From: Prevotella sp.
GTDB taxonomy: Bacteria; Bacteroidota; Bacteroidia; Bacteroidales; Bacteroidaceae
NCBI GenBank assembly: GCA_017509155.1
Contig: JAFWQE010000016.1
Span: 1-64,000 of the forward strand
DNA: 64,000 bases
Reading direction: 5' to 3'
Shown here: positions 56,201-64,000 of the stretch, piece after piece
Layout of the letters: each line of letters begins with the position of its first letter
Position numbering within the stretch: the first letter of the stretch is position 1
Translations under genes and position numbers: made by a program
The notes under the pieces: model-generated
Databases searched by the model: none
Seen by the model: the letters and a program-made list of their open reading frames with translations, nothing else
What the model was told of the DNA's origin: nothing

Positions 56201-57058
56201 TCAGGAACTTTTTGTTTCGTACGAATGGTAGCTCACAAGTCCCTCGATAGGCGACTTACAGACAGTGCCGAGCACATAGCCTTCTTCGGCTGCTACTTCA
56301 GAAAGCAGGCCACGATAGTAATAGGCCACGCTACCCACGGCTCCCAAAGGAAGGTCTGGTCTTCCATAGCGTGTGATATTATTGTGGAAGAACTGTCTGA
56401 AGTTTTCTTTTACAATCTCCCTTAACTCCTTGTTGTCCAAATGATTGCTGATATAGAGCGAAGTACTGGCAAGAAACCTGTTAGCCAATGGCTGACGGTA
56501 GGTTTTCTCAATGACATCGGCATAAGTAAGTCCAGCCCACGCCAGATAGTCGTCGCGCATGGCAGCCGGCAACGCACCCTTGAAAATGGCATTCAGGAAC
56601 ATGCGCCCGAGCACGGCACCACTTCCCTCATCGCCAAGGATATAGCCCAGTGGCGGAACGTTGGCTACGACATCCTTTCCATCATACAGACATGAGTTGG
56701 CACCTGTGCCAAGAATGCAGGCCAGACCCTCGCGCCGCTGACAGACAGCCCGGGCAGCTCCCAACAAATCGGACTCCACGGAAAGGTCCACGGCGCCAGA
56801 GAAAGCCTCAGCAAGGGCCGAGCGAACAGACTCAGCCCATTGCCCCACACAGCCTGCGCCATAGAAAAAGACGTGTAGATTAGGAATCACATCGGCCATC
56901 TGAGGCAGCAGTTCGCCCTTCAACACATGATTGAGAATGAACTCCCGCGGCTGATGAACGGGATTGATGCCTTGCGTCGAAAGCCTCTTCACCACCTGCC
57001 CATCGTCGACAAGTGCCCAGTCGGTCTTGGTACTGCCAGAATCAGCAATCAGTATCAT
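56201..57058 (-). CDS. BadF/BadG-type N-acetylglucosamine kinase-like protein
   Basis: 285 residues from the ATG at 57058. The ASKHA phosphate motif MILIADSGSTKTDWALVD opens the protein, SVESDLLGAARA is the second phosphate loop region and CILGTGANSCLYDG the adenosine loop. GlcNAc kinases of this type phosphorylate amino sugars; the sugar used here is not certain. It has its own -7 box (TATATTTG at 57098-57105, minus strand) and is separated by about 190 bp from the mannan locus, so a role in mannan use is not implied. Confidence 0.85.
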   Translation of the reverse strand: MILIADSGSTKTDWALVDDGQVVKRLSTQGINPVHQPREFILNHVLKGELLPQMADVIPNLHVFFYGAGCVGQWAESVRSALAEAFSGAVDLSVESDLLGAARAVCQRREGLACILGTGANSCLYDGKDVVANVPPLGYILGDEGSGAVLGRMFLNAIFKGALPAAMRDDYLAWAGLTYADVIEKTYRQPLANRFLASTSLYISNHLDNKELREIVKENFRQFFHNNITRYGRPDLPLGAVGSVAYYYRGLLSEVAAEEGYVLGTVCKSPIEGLVSYHSYETKSS

Positions 57059-57156
57059 AAACATTAAAATTTTAAAATCCTGCATCAAAAAACGATGCAA
57101 ATATACGCATATTGGCAGAAATAATGTAATTTTGCAAGCAAAATTTCACTCATATC

Positions 57157-59514
57157 ATGACAAAAAAGGCATTACTGACCATCATCCTGCTCACCATGGT
57201 ACTCATGCAGGGCCACGCCGTGCTGAAGGAAAAGGACCTGAACAGTACGCTGACCATCCTGCGCCAAGAGCTCATTGACAAGCACGAGGAGCTGGAGAAA
57301 CGCAACAAATACACCCAGATGCGCAACGAACGCATCATGAAGCAGTTTCGTGAGACATTCCATAAGAGCAACCAGAACTCGCTGATGCTCTACTCGCAGA
57401 AACCCGACTACGTGTTCGACATGACATACGCCTGCCACGAGGCCACCAACCAATTTCAGCAGTTTGCACGAGGTTCGGCCCCATTGCGCAAGTTCATGGA
57501 GAAGAACGATGCTGAGATAGCCCGCTACGATAGCCTCATTGGCAGTCTGGAGAAGATGATGCGCTTCACACAAATGGACAGCCGCGCCCGCATCGACTGC
57601 AATGTCTGCCTGACGCTGGCCACGAACATACGCAAGTCGATGATGGAGAACCGCGAGGCCATGAAAGAATATGAACGTCTCTACAAGTTCACCGAGCAAA
57701 GACTGAAAAACCTGAACGACTATGCCAACAAACGCTACAACGAGATACAGAGCAATATCTTCAGGAACGGCGGCGAGAACTATTTCTCTATTCTCTCGTC
57801 GCTCCAGCAGAACGTGATGGCCACGGCTGAGACCGTCAGCGACAAATACCGTCCGATGAAACGGTTCCATTCGCAATGGGACAGCAAAATCATCCTCGAC
57901 CTGTTTCTGAGCATCTTCGTATTTGCTGTTGTTTCCATCCTGCTCAACCTTCTGGTGTTCCGTCTGCTGATGCCCCAGCGCTTCCGCACGGAGTCGTTCC
58001 GAAAGAAACGTACCTGCATCATCATGACCACCACGACACTCACCTTTGCCGTCATCGTGGCATTTCTCAGAGCTTCGTCGGACCAGAATTTCCTCATCAT
58101 GGCCAGCGACCTGCTGGTAGAATACGCATGGTTGCTGGGCGTTATCCTCATCTCACTGCTGCTGCGTGTGGAGGGCGACCAGATTAAGAGCGCGTTCCGC
58201 ATCTACGCACCGCTCATCGTCATGGGCTTCATCGTCATCACCTTCCGCATCGTACTCATACCAAATGACCTGGTGAACCTCATCCTCCCACCAATCCTAC
58301 TGATATGCACGCTGTGGCAGTGGAGCGTCATACGCCGCCATAACGGCCGCATTCCGCGCAGCGACATGTTCTACACCTACATCTCGCTTGCCATTTTTAT
58401 TGCCAGCACCGTATGCTCATGGATGGGCTACACACTGCTCAGCGTACAGATGCTCATCTGGTGGATTATGCAGCTCACCTGCATTCTGACCATCACCTGC
58501 CTGACCGTCTGGATGAAGAAATACAGCGACAGCCATCACATCTATCAGAGACCCGTCACCCAGACATGGTTCTTCCGCTTCGTCTATCGCGTGGTGCTGC
58601 CCGTACTGGGACTGTTCTCCATCCCCCTAAGCATCTACATGGCCGCCGACGTATTCAATCTGAGCGACCTCACATGGACGATTTTCACCAAGCACTTCAT
58701 CGACGAGAAGAACTTCAGTATCAGCATCTTCAGCATCATCCAGGTAGCCGAGCTCTACTTCCTCTTTGGCTACCTGAACCGCATCAGCCTCGATTTCCTA
58801 CGCCTACACTTCAAGCAGAAGAACATACACAACGCCGGGTCGCGCGAGGTGATGGGCAAGAACGTGTTGCAGGTGCTGATATGGGGCATCTGGCTACTCA
58901 TCTGCCTCAGCATCTTGCATGTGGGTGGTACATGGTTGGGCTACATCGCCGGAGGTTTGTCAACAGGTATTGGTTTCGCTTCGAAGGACATCCTGGAAAA
59001 CCTCTACTACGGCATCAACCTGATGGCAGGTCGTGTGAAGGTGGGCGACTGGATAGAATGTGATGGCATCAAGGGAAAGGTGTCGAGCATCAGCTACACC
59101 AGTACCATGCTTGAGGCTATAGACGGATCGGTCATCGCCTTCACCAATTCACAGCTCTTCACCAAAAACTATAAGAACCTCACTAAGAACCATGGCTACG
59201 TGCTGTCTCTTATCCCCTTCGGTGTGGCCTATGGCAGCAACATGAAAGACGTCTCGCAGATAGTGGAGAAAGCTGTCTTGGACCTTCATCATAAAGACCT
59301 CGACCCTGAACGCAACGTAAAGGTTGTCTTCACTGAGTTTGGCGACAGTAGCATCAACTTCCAGCTTCTCTGCTGGGTCGATGCCATCCGCCAGATCTAC
59401 GCCGTGAGCGATGTCATGCAGTGCATCTACGACACACTGAACAGCCACGGCATCGAGATACCGTTCCCACAGCGCGATGTCCACATCATCAATCAGCCAG
59501 CTAAGGAAGTGTAA
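57157..59514 (+). CDS. MscS-family mechanosensitive channel (large type)
   Basis: 785 residues. A signal sequence and a helical periplasmic domain (about 22-245, coiled-coil-like EELEKRNKYTQMRNERIMKQF) precede about ten membrane helices. The pore-lining helix and beta domain are at about 590-700: GYIAGGLSTGIGFASKDILENLYYGINLMAGRVKVGDWIE. Size and plan recall MscK-type channels that release solutes under low osmolarity. A TAATTTTG -7 box lies at 57127-57134. Confidence 0.88.
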   Translation: MTKKALLTIILLTMVLMQGHAVLKEKDLNSTLTILRQELIDKHEELEKRNKYTQMRNERIMKQFRETFHKSNQNSLMLYSQKPDYVFDMTYACHEATNQFQQFARGSAPLRKFMEKNDAEIARYDSLIGSLEKMMRFTQMDSRARIDCNVCLTLATNIRKSMMENREAMKEYERLYKFTEQRLKNLNDYANKRYNEIQSNIFRNGGENYFSILSSLQQNVMATAETVSDKYRPMKRFHSQWDSKIILDLFLSIFVFAVVSILLNLLVFRLLMPQRFRTESFRKKRTCIIMTTTTLTFAVIVAFLRASSDQNFLIMASDLLVEYAWLLGVILISLLLRVEGDQIKSAFRIYAPLIVMGFIVITFRIVLIPNDLVNLILPPILLICTLWQWSVIRRHNGRIPRSDMFYTYISLAIFIASTVCSWMGYTLLSVQMLIWWIMQLTCILTITCLTVWMKKYSDSHHIYQRPVTQTWFFRFVYRVVLPVLGLFSIPLSIYMAADVFNLSDLTWTIFTKHFIDEKNFSISIFSIIQVAELYFLFGYLNRISLDFLRLHFKQKNIHNAGSREVMGKNVLQVLIWGIWLLICLSILHVGGTWLGYIAGGLSTGIGFASKDILENLYYGINLMAGRVKVGDWIECDGIKGKVSSISYTSTMLEAIDGSVIAFTNSQLFTKNYKNLTKNHGYVLSLIPFGVAYGSNMKDVSQIVEKAVLDLHHKDLDPERNVKVVFTEFGDSSINFQLLCWVDAIRQIYAVSDVMQCIYDTLNSHGIEIPFPQRDVHIINQPAKEV

Positions 59515-59580
59515 TTCTGTGTCCCTCGCTCGCATCCTGTGCATGCTGCAGCAACACAAACAGCCCCGTCAGAAACTCAG

Positions 59581-59612
59581 AATGCCACATCCCCGTTTGA
59601 GGATGTGGCATT
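59581..59612. terminator. Convergent terminator between the channel and capD-like genes
   Basis: AATGCCACATCC pairs perfectly with GGATGTGGCATT (12-bp stem, loop CCGTTTGA). Confidence 0.85.
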
Positions 59613-59643
59613 CTGCTGATGCTAAGAATACGGACGCCGGACT

Positions 59644-61554
59644 CTACTTGTCGAGCGACTCGTAGACGCTGTGGTTGCTCTTGAACTCGGGCACGATAGC
59701 TTTCATTTCGCGCACAGTGCTCATGACATCGTACTTGTAACTGTCTTCAATGAGCTTGCGTATGCTGGCACCCACCTCATCGAAGTCGTACTCGCGCACT
59801 GTAGCAATTTTTATCTTCTTGTTAAACGTAGGTTTCGTCACTTCTTTATCGTTGAGCACCTCTTCGTAGAGTTTCTCACCGTCGCGGAGACCTGTGTACT
59901 TGATTTCCACATTGGTGGCACCACTCAGCCTGATCATACGCTTGGCCAGGTCAGCAATCTTCACCGGAGCCCCCATGTCGAAGACAAAGATCTCGCCGCC
60001 CTTGCCCATTGTGCCAGCCTCGAGCACCAGCTTACAGGCTTCGGGAATGAGCATGAAATAACGGAAGATGTTGGGATGCGTCACCGTGACGGGACCGCCG
60101 TTCTTAATCTGTTCGCGGAACAGTGGAATGACAGAGCCATTGGAGCCGAGCACATTGCCAAATCGCGTGGTTACGAACTGCGTCTCGCCCTTCACCTTTC
60201 CGTCCTTGATGGCCTTGTCGAGACTCTGCACATAAATCTCGCAAATACGCTTCGAACAACCCATTACGTTGGTGGGGTTCACGGCCTTGTCGGTAGACAC
60301 CATCACGAACTTCTTCACACCATATTTCACTGACAAGTCGGCCAGAATACGCGTACCATCGATGTTATTCTGGACGGCCTCACAGGGGTTATCCTCCATC
60401 ATCGGCACATGCTTGTAGGCTGCTGCATGGAACACGAAGTGAGGTCTGTACATCTTGAAGATAGCCTCCATGTGCGACTTGTTGCAAATGGTGGTCACGA
60501 TGCCCTCGGCCTTCACATTCGGGAAGTCCTTAGCCATCATCAGGCGAATGTCGTGCTGCGGTGTCTCTGCCTGATCAATGAGAATCATCTGTTCAGGATC
60601 GAACTTCGCCACCTGACGAACAATCTCACTGCCAATGCTGCCGGCTGAGCCTGTTACCAAAATGCGCTTACCTTTCAACAAGTCCTCCACAGCTTGCAGG
60701 TCCACCTGTATCTCGTCACGGGGCAACAAGTCTTCAATCTGCACCTCACGCAATTGAGCAGCAGAGATATCGCTCTTACCATCCCATTGCACAGCTGGGC
60801 TCATGGTAAACACCTTGATACCAGCTTCCATCAGACGGTCAACCATCACTGGGTTATTGGCGAATTCCTCTTGTTTCAGGGGTGACACCAACAACGTCTT
60901 CACACCATTCAGACGCATAACAGTGACTAGCCGCGCATCATTCTTGTAGATGCGCAGGCCCATCAGCATTTTTCCTGCCATATCATTGGCATCACTCACG
61001 AAGCCTTTCAATTTGAATCGCTGTGGACGTTCCGTCTGAATGGCACGCGCAATGCTCATGCCACCGTTTTTCACGCCATAGATAAACACTGGTTTCGTTT
61101 CTTCGTCTTTCTGCGCATAGTCATAGATTACTTTGATGAGCATGCGCGCCAGACACATCAGAATCGTGGCCAATACTGCTGCAAAGAACAGTTCCTTCAT
61201 GCGGATGGGCTCCAGCCATTCATCAATCGGGGTGAGCCAACTCAACAGGGCAATGATGACGAATCCGATTGTATTGGCTACGGCTACTCGGTAGAGGTCG
61301 GAGAACGATGCAAAGCGCATGACTCCCATGTAGGTCTTCATCACTCGGAACCCCACCAGATAGGGAATCAGATAGATGCACAGTGTCCCTAACAGGTGCC
61401 AGAAGTTCTCTGCCGTATGCAGCATACCCTTGTCTATGGTGTAGCACACCAGTCCCGATGCCACCACAACCATACAGTCGAACATCAAAATTCCCCAATA
61501 CGGCATCGCCTTACGGGTGAAATACCAGTTGACAATCTTATCAATTATATACAT
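59644..61554 (-). CDS. CapD/FlaA1-like UDP-sugar 4,6-dehydratase, membrane-bound
   Basis: 636 residues: four membrane helices in the first 130, a Rossmann-like CoA-binding/nucleoside-diphosphate-sugar domain, then an SDR domain from about residue 290 with GSAGSIGSE as NAD-binding loop. The active-site segment reads STDKAVNPTNVMGCSKR: Met stands where classical SDR enzymes have the catalytic Tyr, as in the WbpM/PglF group. These make UDP-4-keto-6-deoxy-GlcNAc for surface glycans. It follows its own promoter (61588-61619). Confidence 0.9.
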   Translation of the reverse strand: MYIIDKIVNWYFTRKAMPYWGILMFDCMVVVASGLVCYTIDKGMLHTAENFWHLLGTLCIYLIPYLVGFRVMKTYMGVMRFASFSDLYRVAVANTIGFVIIALLSWLTPIDEWLEPIRMKELFFAAVLATILMCLARMLIKVIYDYAQKDEETKPVFIYGVKNGGMSIARAIQTERPQRFKLKGFVSDANDMAGKMLMGLRIYKNDARLVTVMRLNGVKTLLVSPLKQEEFANNPVMVDRLMEAGIKVFTMSPAVQWDGKSDISAAQLREVQIEDLLPRDEIQVDLQAVEDLLKGKRILVTGSAGSIGSEIVRQVAKFDPEQMILIDQAETPQHDIRLMMAKDFPNVKAEGIVTTICNKSHMEAIFKMYRPHFVFHAAAYKHVPMMEDNPCEAVQNNIDGTRILADLSVKYGVKKFVMVSTDKAVNPTNVMGCSKRICEIYVQSLDKAIKDGKVKGETQFVTTRFGNVLGSNGSVIPLFREQIKNGGPVTVTHPNIFRYFMLIPEACKLVLEAGTMGKGGEIFVFDMGAPVKIADLAKRMIRLSGATNVEIKYTGLRDGEKLYEEVLNDKEVTKPTFNKKIKIATVREYDFDEVGASIRKLIEDSYKYDVMSTVREMKAIVPEFKSNHSVYESLDK

Positions 61555-61587
61555 AGCATTCTGTCTGCATTCTTATGAATTAGCGTG

Positions 61588-61619
61588 CAAAGGTATTTAT
61601 TTTTTTCCATTCAGCCAAA
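61588..61619 (-). promoter_or_regulatory. Promoter of the capD-like gene
   Basis: On the minus strand TTTG (61616-61619), 20 bp, TACCTTTG (61588-61595). Confidence 0.78.
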
Positions 61620-61718
61620 TAGAAACGAAAAAAGCCACCATGTTCAGGCAGCTTTTCTCATTATTTAACGAACAACTAATTACTTTTGTTTCAGACCATT
61701 GCTTCTCTATACCAAAGG

Positions 61719-62795
61719 TTATCCATAGAATTGCTTATACCACACCGCAAACTTCCTCAATCCCTCTCTCAGGGTGATCTTTGGGGTAAAGCCGTAATCA
61801 CGCTCCAAGGCAGTCGCATCGGCAAATGTAGTTGGAACATCTCCAGGCTGCATGGGGACAAGCTGCTTATGTGCATCGAAGTCAAAATCTGCGGGAAGTA
61901 CGCCGGCACGCACCAGTTCTTCCTGTAGTGTCTGGACGAAATCCAACAAGCTCTCAGGCTGACCACCACCAATATTATATACTGCGTATGGAGGAATTGG
62001 CAGACCGTCTTCTCCTTTCTTGCGCTCTGGCGCACCCTGCATCACACGAACCACACCTTCTACGATATCATCAACGAAAGTGAAGTCGCGACGACAATTA
62101 CCATAGTTGAAAATCTGGATGGTCTCACCCCTCAATAGTTTATTGGTAAAACCGAAATAAGCCATGTCAGGACGACCCGCAGGACCATAGACTGTAAAGA
62201 AGCGAAGACCTGTCGATGGAATGTCGTAGAGTTTACTGTAGCAGTGTGCCATCAACTCATTGCTTTTCTTTGTAGCAGCATAAAGTGAGACAGGATTGTC
62301 TACACGATCATCCGTACTGAACGGAACCTTCTTGTTGCCACCATACACACTCGATGAAGAAGCATATACCAGATGCTCTACAGGGTTGTGTCGGCAGGCC
62401 TCAAGTATATTGTAGAAACCAATAAGGTTCGACTGGATGTAGGCATCAGGATTAGTGATGCTATAGCGCACACCAGCCTGAGCAGCGAGATTCACCACCA
62501 CCTGCGGCTTATACTGTTCGAAAATTCCGTCTACCGTCTGCTTGTCTGCAATATCGCCCTTGATGAACTTCCAAGACCCGCCCATACTCTCCGTCTGTAG
62601 GGAACGGGATAGAGTCTCCAGCTCGTTCAATCGATATTCCTTCAACGCCACATCGTAGTAGTCGTTCATATTATCGATGCCGATGATGGTTGCACCCTTT
62701 ACGTCTTTAAACAGACGTTTCACTAAGTTAGAGCCGATGAAGCCGGCTGCACCTGTTATAAGTATAACCTTATTATTTAAATCTATCTTCTGCAT
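61719..62795 (-). CDS. UDP-glucuronate 4-epimerase-like SDR
   Basis: 358 residues. GAAGFIGSNLVKRL binds NAD, ASSSSVYGGNKKVPF holds the catalytic Ser and YAATKKSNE the Tyr-x-x-x-Lys pair. VVVNLAAQAGVRYSITNPDAYIQSN and YGPAGRPDMAYFGFTNKLL are typical of UDP-glucuronic acid 4-epimerases, which feed galacturonate into capsule or O-antigen. Its ATG is 2 bp from a palindromic element that forms the adjacent upstream sequence. Confidence 0.88.
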   Translation of the reverse strand: MQKIDLNNKVILITGAAGFIGSNLVKRLFKDVKGATIIGIDNMNDYYDVALKEYRLNELETLSRSLQTESMGGSWKFIKGDIADKQTVDGIFEQYKPQVVVNLAAQAGVRYSITNPDAYIQSNLIGFYNILEACRHNPVEHLVYASSSSVYGGNKKVPFSTDDRVDNPVSLYAATKKSNELMAHCYSKLYDIPSTGLRFFTVYGPAGRPDMAYFGFTNKLLRGETIQIFNYGNCRRDFTFVDDIVEGVVRVMQGAPERKKGEDGLPIPPYAVYNIGGGQPESLLDFVQTLQEELVRAGVLPADFDFDAHKQLVPMQPGDVPTTFADATALERDYGFTPKITLREGLRKFAVWYKQFYG

Positions 62796-62797
62796 AA

Positions 62798-62831
62798 GAC
62801 CCTCTGAATCTCCCTGTTTGGGGATACTTTT
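62798..62831. repeat. Palindromic element next to the epimerase start codon
   Basis: GACCCTCTGAATCTCCCTGT continuing to GGGGATACTTT. It differs at three positions from the copy inside the neighbouring nucleotidyltransferase gene (63334-63365). It would lie in the 5' leader of the epimerase message. Confidence 0.7.
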
Positions 62832-62889
62832 TTTCCTTTAATCGTGTTTGTACTCTGTTTTTTACCCTTTTCTTGTTCAACTGCTCTAT

Positions 62890-62922
62890 CTCTCCCCTAA
62901 GCAGGGGAGTTGGAGGGGCCTC
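62890..62922. repeat. GC-rich palindromic element at the nucleotidyltransferase stop
   Basis: CTCTCCCCTAAGCAGGGGAG followed by TTGGAGGGGCC. On the minus strand it codes the last residues GGPSNSPA and the TAG stop of the nucleotidyltransferase. Confidence 0.7.
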
Positions 62923-63709
62923 CATATTTCTCAACAGCTTCGTAATAAGTATCAAGGCTTCCGATGTCGAATCGTCCTGCACTCATGGGCCAAGCATGCA
63001 TCGTGGTATGCTCAACCATATAGTGCGCTAGATTCCCTGGTGCATCTTTACCACAGCCATTCTCCACTGAGTGCCGTACTAAGTCAAGATCTTTTTTCAG
63101 ATAAATATAGAAAGGAGGCACAGCCCAGTGGCTCTTAGGCACCTGTGGTTTCTCCTCCATGCCCAGCACTTTATTGTTCTCATCCAGTTCCACGACACCT
63201 GTCCTTTGCAATTTCTCGATTGATGGTTGCTCATGGCACATGATGCAACTTGTATTCTTCTCTTTGGCAAAGTCCACAAACTCCTGGAAAGAGAAGAACA
63301 ACAGATTGTCTGCAGCAACGACCAACAAGTCAAGACCCTCTAAATCTCCCTGTTTAGGGAGACTTTCCAGCACCCGCAACAAATCGCATACAGCACCTAA
63401 ACGGCTGTCATTAGTTGTACTGCCGTCGTCGAGGATGGTTATTGGCTTCTTATATCTGCCACCAACACCTTCCAGCTTTCCATCTAAACAGAGAGAACCA
63501 GTTGGGGTCTTCACCCATTCTTCAAACATCGGCGCAAACCTATGATTTGTCACAACAACGTGCTCTGTAATGTCATCAATAGCATCGATGTCATCGAGCA
63601 TACGACCAAGTATTGTACTGTTACCTATTTGCAGTAACGGTTTGGGGTAGTTTCTTGTTAGTTCTCCTAGTCGGGTCGCATAACCCGCAGCCAAAACCAC
63701 GTTGATCAT
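62897..63709 (-). CDS. Sugar (or choline) phosphate nucleotidyltransferase with a repeat-coded insert
   Basis: 270 residues. NVVLAAGYATRLGELTRNYPKPLLQIG is the signature of the NTP-transferase family; VVAADNLLFF and GVVELDENNKVLGMEEKPQVPKS are the metal and sugar regions. Substrate uncertain: glucose-1-phosphate-type or LicC-like. Residues SLPKQGDLEGL come from a palindromic repeat (63334-63365) inserted in frame between two fold elements, and the last eight residues come from another repeat. The start overlaps the preceding gene by 4 bp (ATGA). Confidence 0.85.
   Translation of the reverse strand: MINVVLAAGYATRLGELTRNYPKPLLQIGNSTILGRMLDDIDAIDDITEHVVVTNHRFAPMFEEWVKTPTGSLCLDGKLEGVGGRYKKPITILDDGSTTNDSRLGAVCDLLRVLESLPKQGDLEGLDLLVVAADNLLFFSFQEFVDFAKEKNTSCIMCHEQPSIEKLQRTGVVELDENNKVLGMEEKPQVPKSHWAVPPFYIYLKKDLDLVRHSVENGCGKDAPGNLAHYMVEHTTMHAWPMSAGRFDIGSLDTYYEAVEKYGGPSNSPA
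63334..63365. repeat. Palindromic element inside a coding sequence
   Basis: GACCCTCTAAATCTCCCTGT continuing to TTAGGGAGACTTT; read on the minus strand as ESLPKQGDLEGL in the nucleotidyltransferase. It is a copy of 62798-62831. Confidence 0.8.
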
Positions 63710-64000
63710 AAATTATCTCTCAATATTTGTATTACATTATCTGTATCACAAAGAACTTGCTCATTTGTAAACCGAATAACTCTGTAGCCTTGGCTTTTGA
63801 GCCATTCTGTACGCATTGCATCTTCCTTTTGTTGTTCTTCAATGAAGTGATAGCCACCATCAATCTCAACTATAACCTTACTCTTTCTGAACAAGAAGTC
63901 TACGATGTAATTACCTATAACATGCTGCCTCAAGCAACTTTGACCATAGGCTCTACCCTTCACCAATGACCAGAATGCGCATTCTGCTTCTGTCATATTC
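63706..64000 (-). CDS. DUF559 endonuclease-like protein (5' end outside the window)
   Basis: The visible 96 residues from MTEAECAFWSLVKGRAYGQ to ILRDNL match the DUF559 family, with the restriction-endonuclease-like core VDFLFRKSKVIVEIDGGYHFIEEQQKEDAMRTEWLKSQGYRVIRFTNE (Asp, Glu-x-Asp). Family members usually have some 15-20 residues before this Met, and the frame is open to the window edge, so the start is probably upstream. It overlaps the nucleotidyltransferase by 4 bp. Small DUF559 genes often sit among surface-polysaccharide genes; their role is unknown. Confidence 0.8.
   Translation of the reverse strand, partial: NMTEAECAFWSLVKGRAYGQSCLRQHVIGNYIVDFLFRKSKVIVEIDGGYHFIEEQQKEDAMRTEWLKSQGYRVIRFTNEQVLCDTDNVIQILRDNL

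Noticed and set aside
56201..57058. Sugar kinase as part of the mannan pathway
   Set aside because: It has its own -7 box and a 190-bp gap, and the known pathway does not need it.

Overview
The window looks like a chromosome segment of a Bacteroidales bacterium, most probably Prevotella in the broad sense. The evidence is promoters of the Bacteroidetes type (TTTG, 19-20 bp, TAnnTTTG), absence of Shine-Dalgarno sequences, a complex I operon without nuoEFG, a BspA-like leucine-rich repeat protein, a type IX secretion-type C-terminal domain, and a mannan-use operon with the same gene order as the characterised Bacteroides fragilis cluster. Most of it is ordinary housekeeping DNA with genes on both strands. 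No rRNA, tRNA, CRISPR array, transposase or prophage was found.

Layout. 1-1.5 kb: broken 3' end of an unidentified gene, then an FKBP-type prolyl isomerase. 1.5-11.7 kb (minus): an 11-function complex I operon nuoA-B-CD-H-I-J-K-L-M-N. 11.9-22 kb: a BspA-like protein, gdhA, a small secreted protein, a yhcH/glgB/membrane-protein group, a MORN-repeat protein and kdsB. 22.5-27.7 kb: clpC, a DcuA/DcuB-type C4-dicarboxylate transporter and a small Arg/Gln-rich secreted protein. 27.8-38.1 kb: a lipoprotein, HU-like/SPOR, zinc-ribbon/FHA and LysM cell-envelope proteins, gyrA, two secreted TPR proteins and nudC. 38.3-44.2 kb: a long structured leader followed by three secreted proteins of uncertain role. 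44.6-56 kb (minus): a beta-mannan locus (GH5, two non-catalytic secreted proteins, CE7 esterase, GH26, GH130, symporter, 2-epimerase). 56.2-59.5 kb: a BadF-type sugar kinase and an MscS-type channel. 59.6-64 kb (minus): surface-polysaccharide genes (CapD/FlaA1-like dehydratase, UDP-glucuronate epimerase-like SDR, sugar nucleotidyltransferase, DUF559 protein).

How the genes work together. The mannan genes fit a known pathway. Secreted GH5/GH26 mannanases and an esterase release manno-oligosaccharides, a cation symporter imports mannobiose, a 2-epimerase turns it into mannosyl-glucose, and the GH130 enzyme phosphorolyses that to mannose 1-phosphate and glucose. The truncated complex I and the C4-dicarboxylate carrier fit an anaerobic fumarate/succinate energy metabolism. 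GdhA and GlgB serve ammonia assimilation and glycogen storage.

The least explained content lies between genes. (a) Three 195-bp elements, all on the plus strand, keep identical internal spacing and end in iterated 22-bp units. (b) A promoter, five nested helices and a terminator-like hairpin precede the 38.8-44.2 kb secreted cluster. (c) Hairpin elements built from short-period GGAGTT-type arms share a CGAAAGTTGA-like end, one with a perfect 38-bp inverted repeat and 10-bp flanking direct repeats. (d) GC-rich palindromic elements are read in frame inside at least two proteins. (e) A 24-codon ORF sits inside the nuo operon. All identifications come from reading the sequence; no database search was run.
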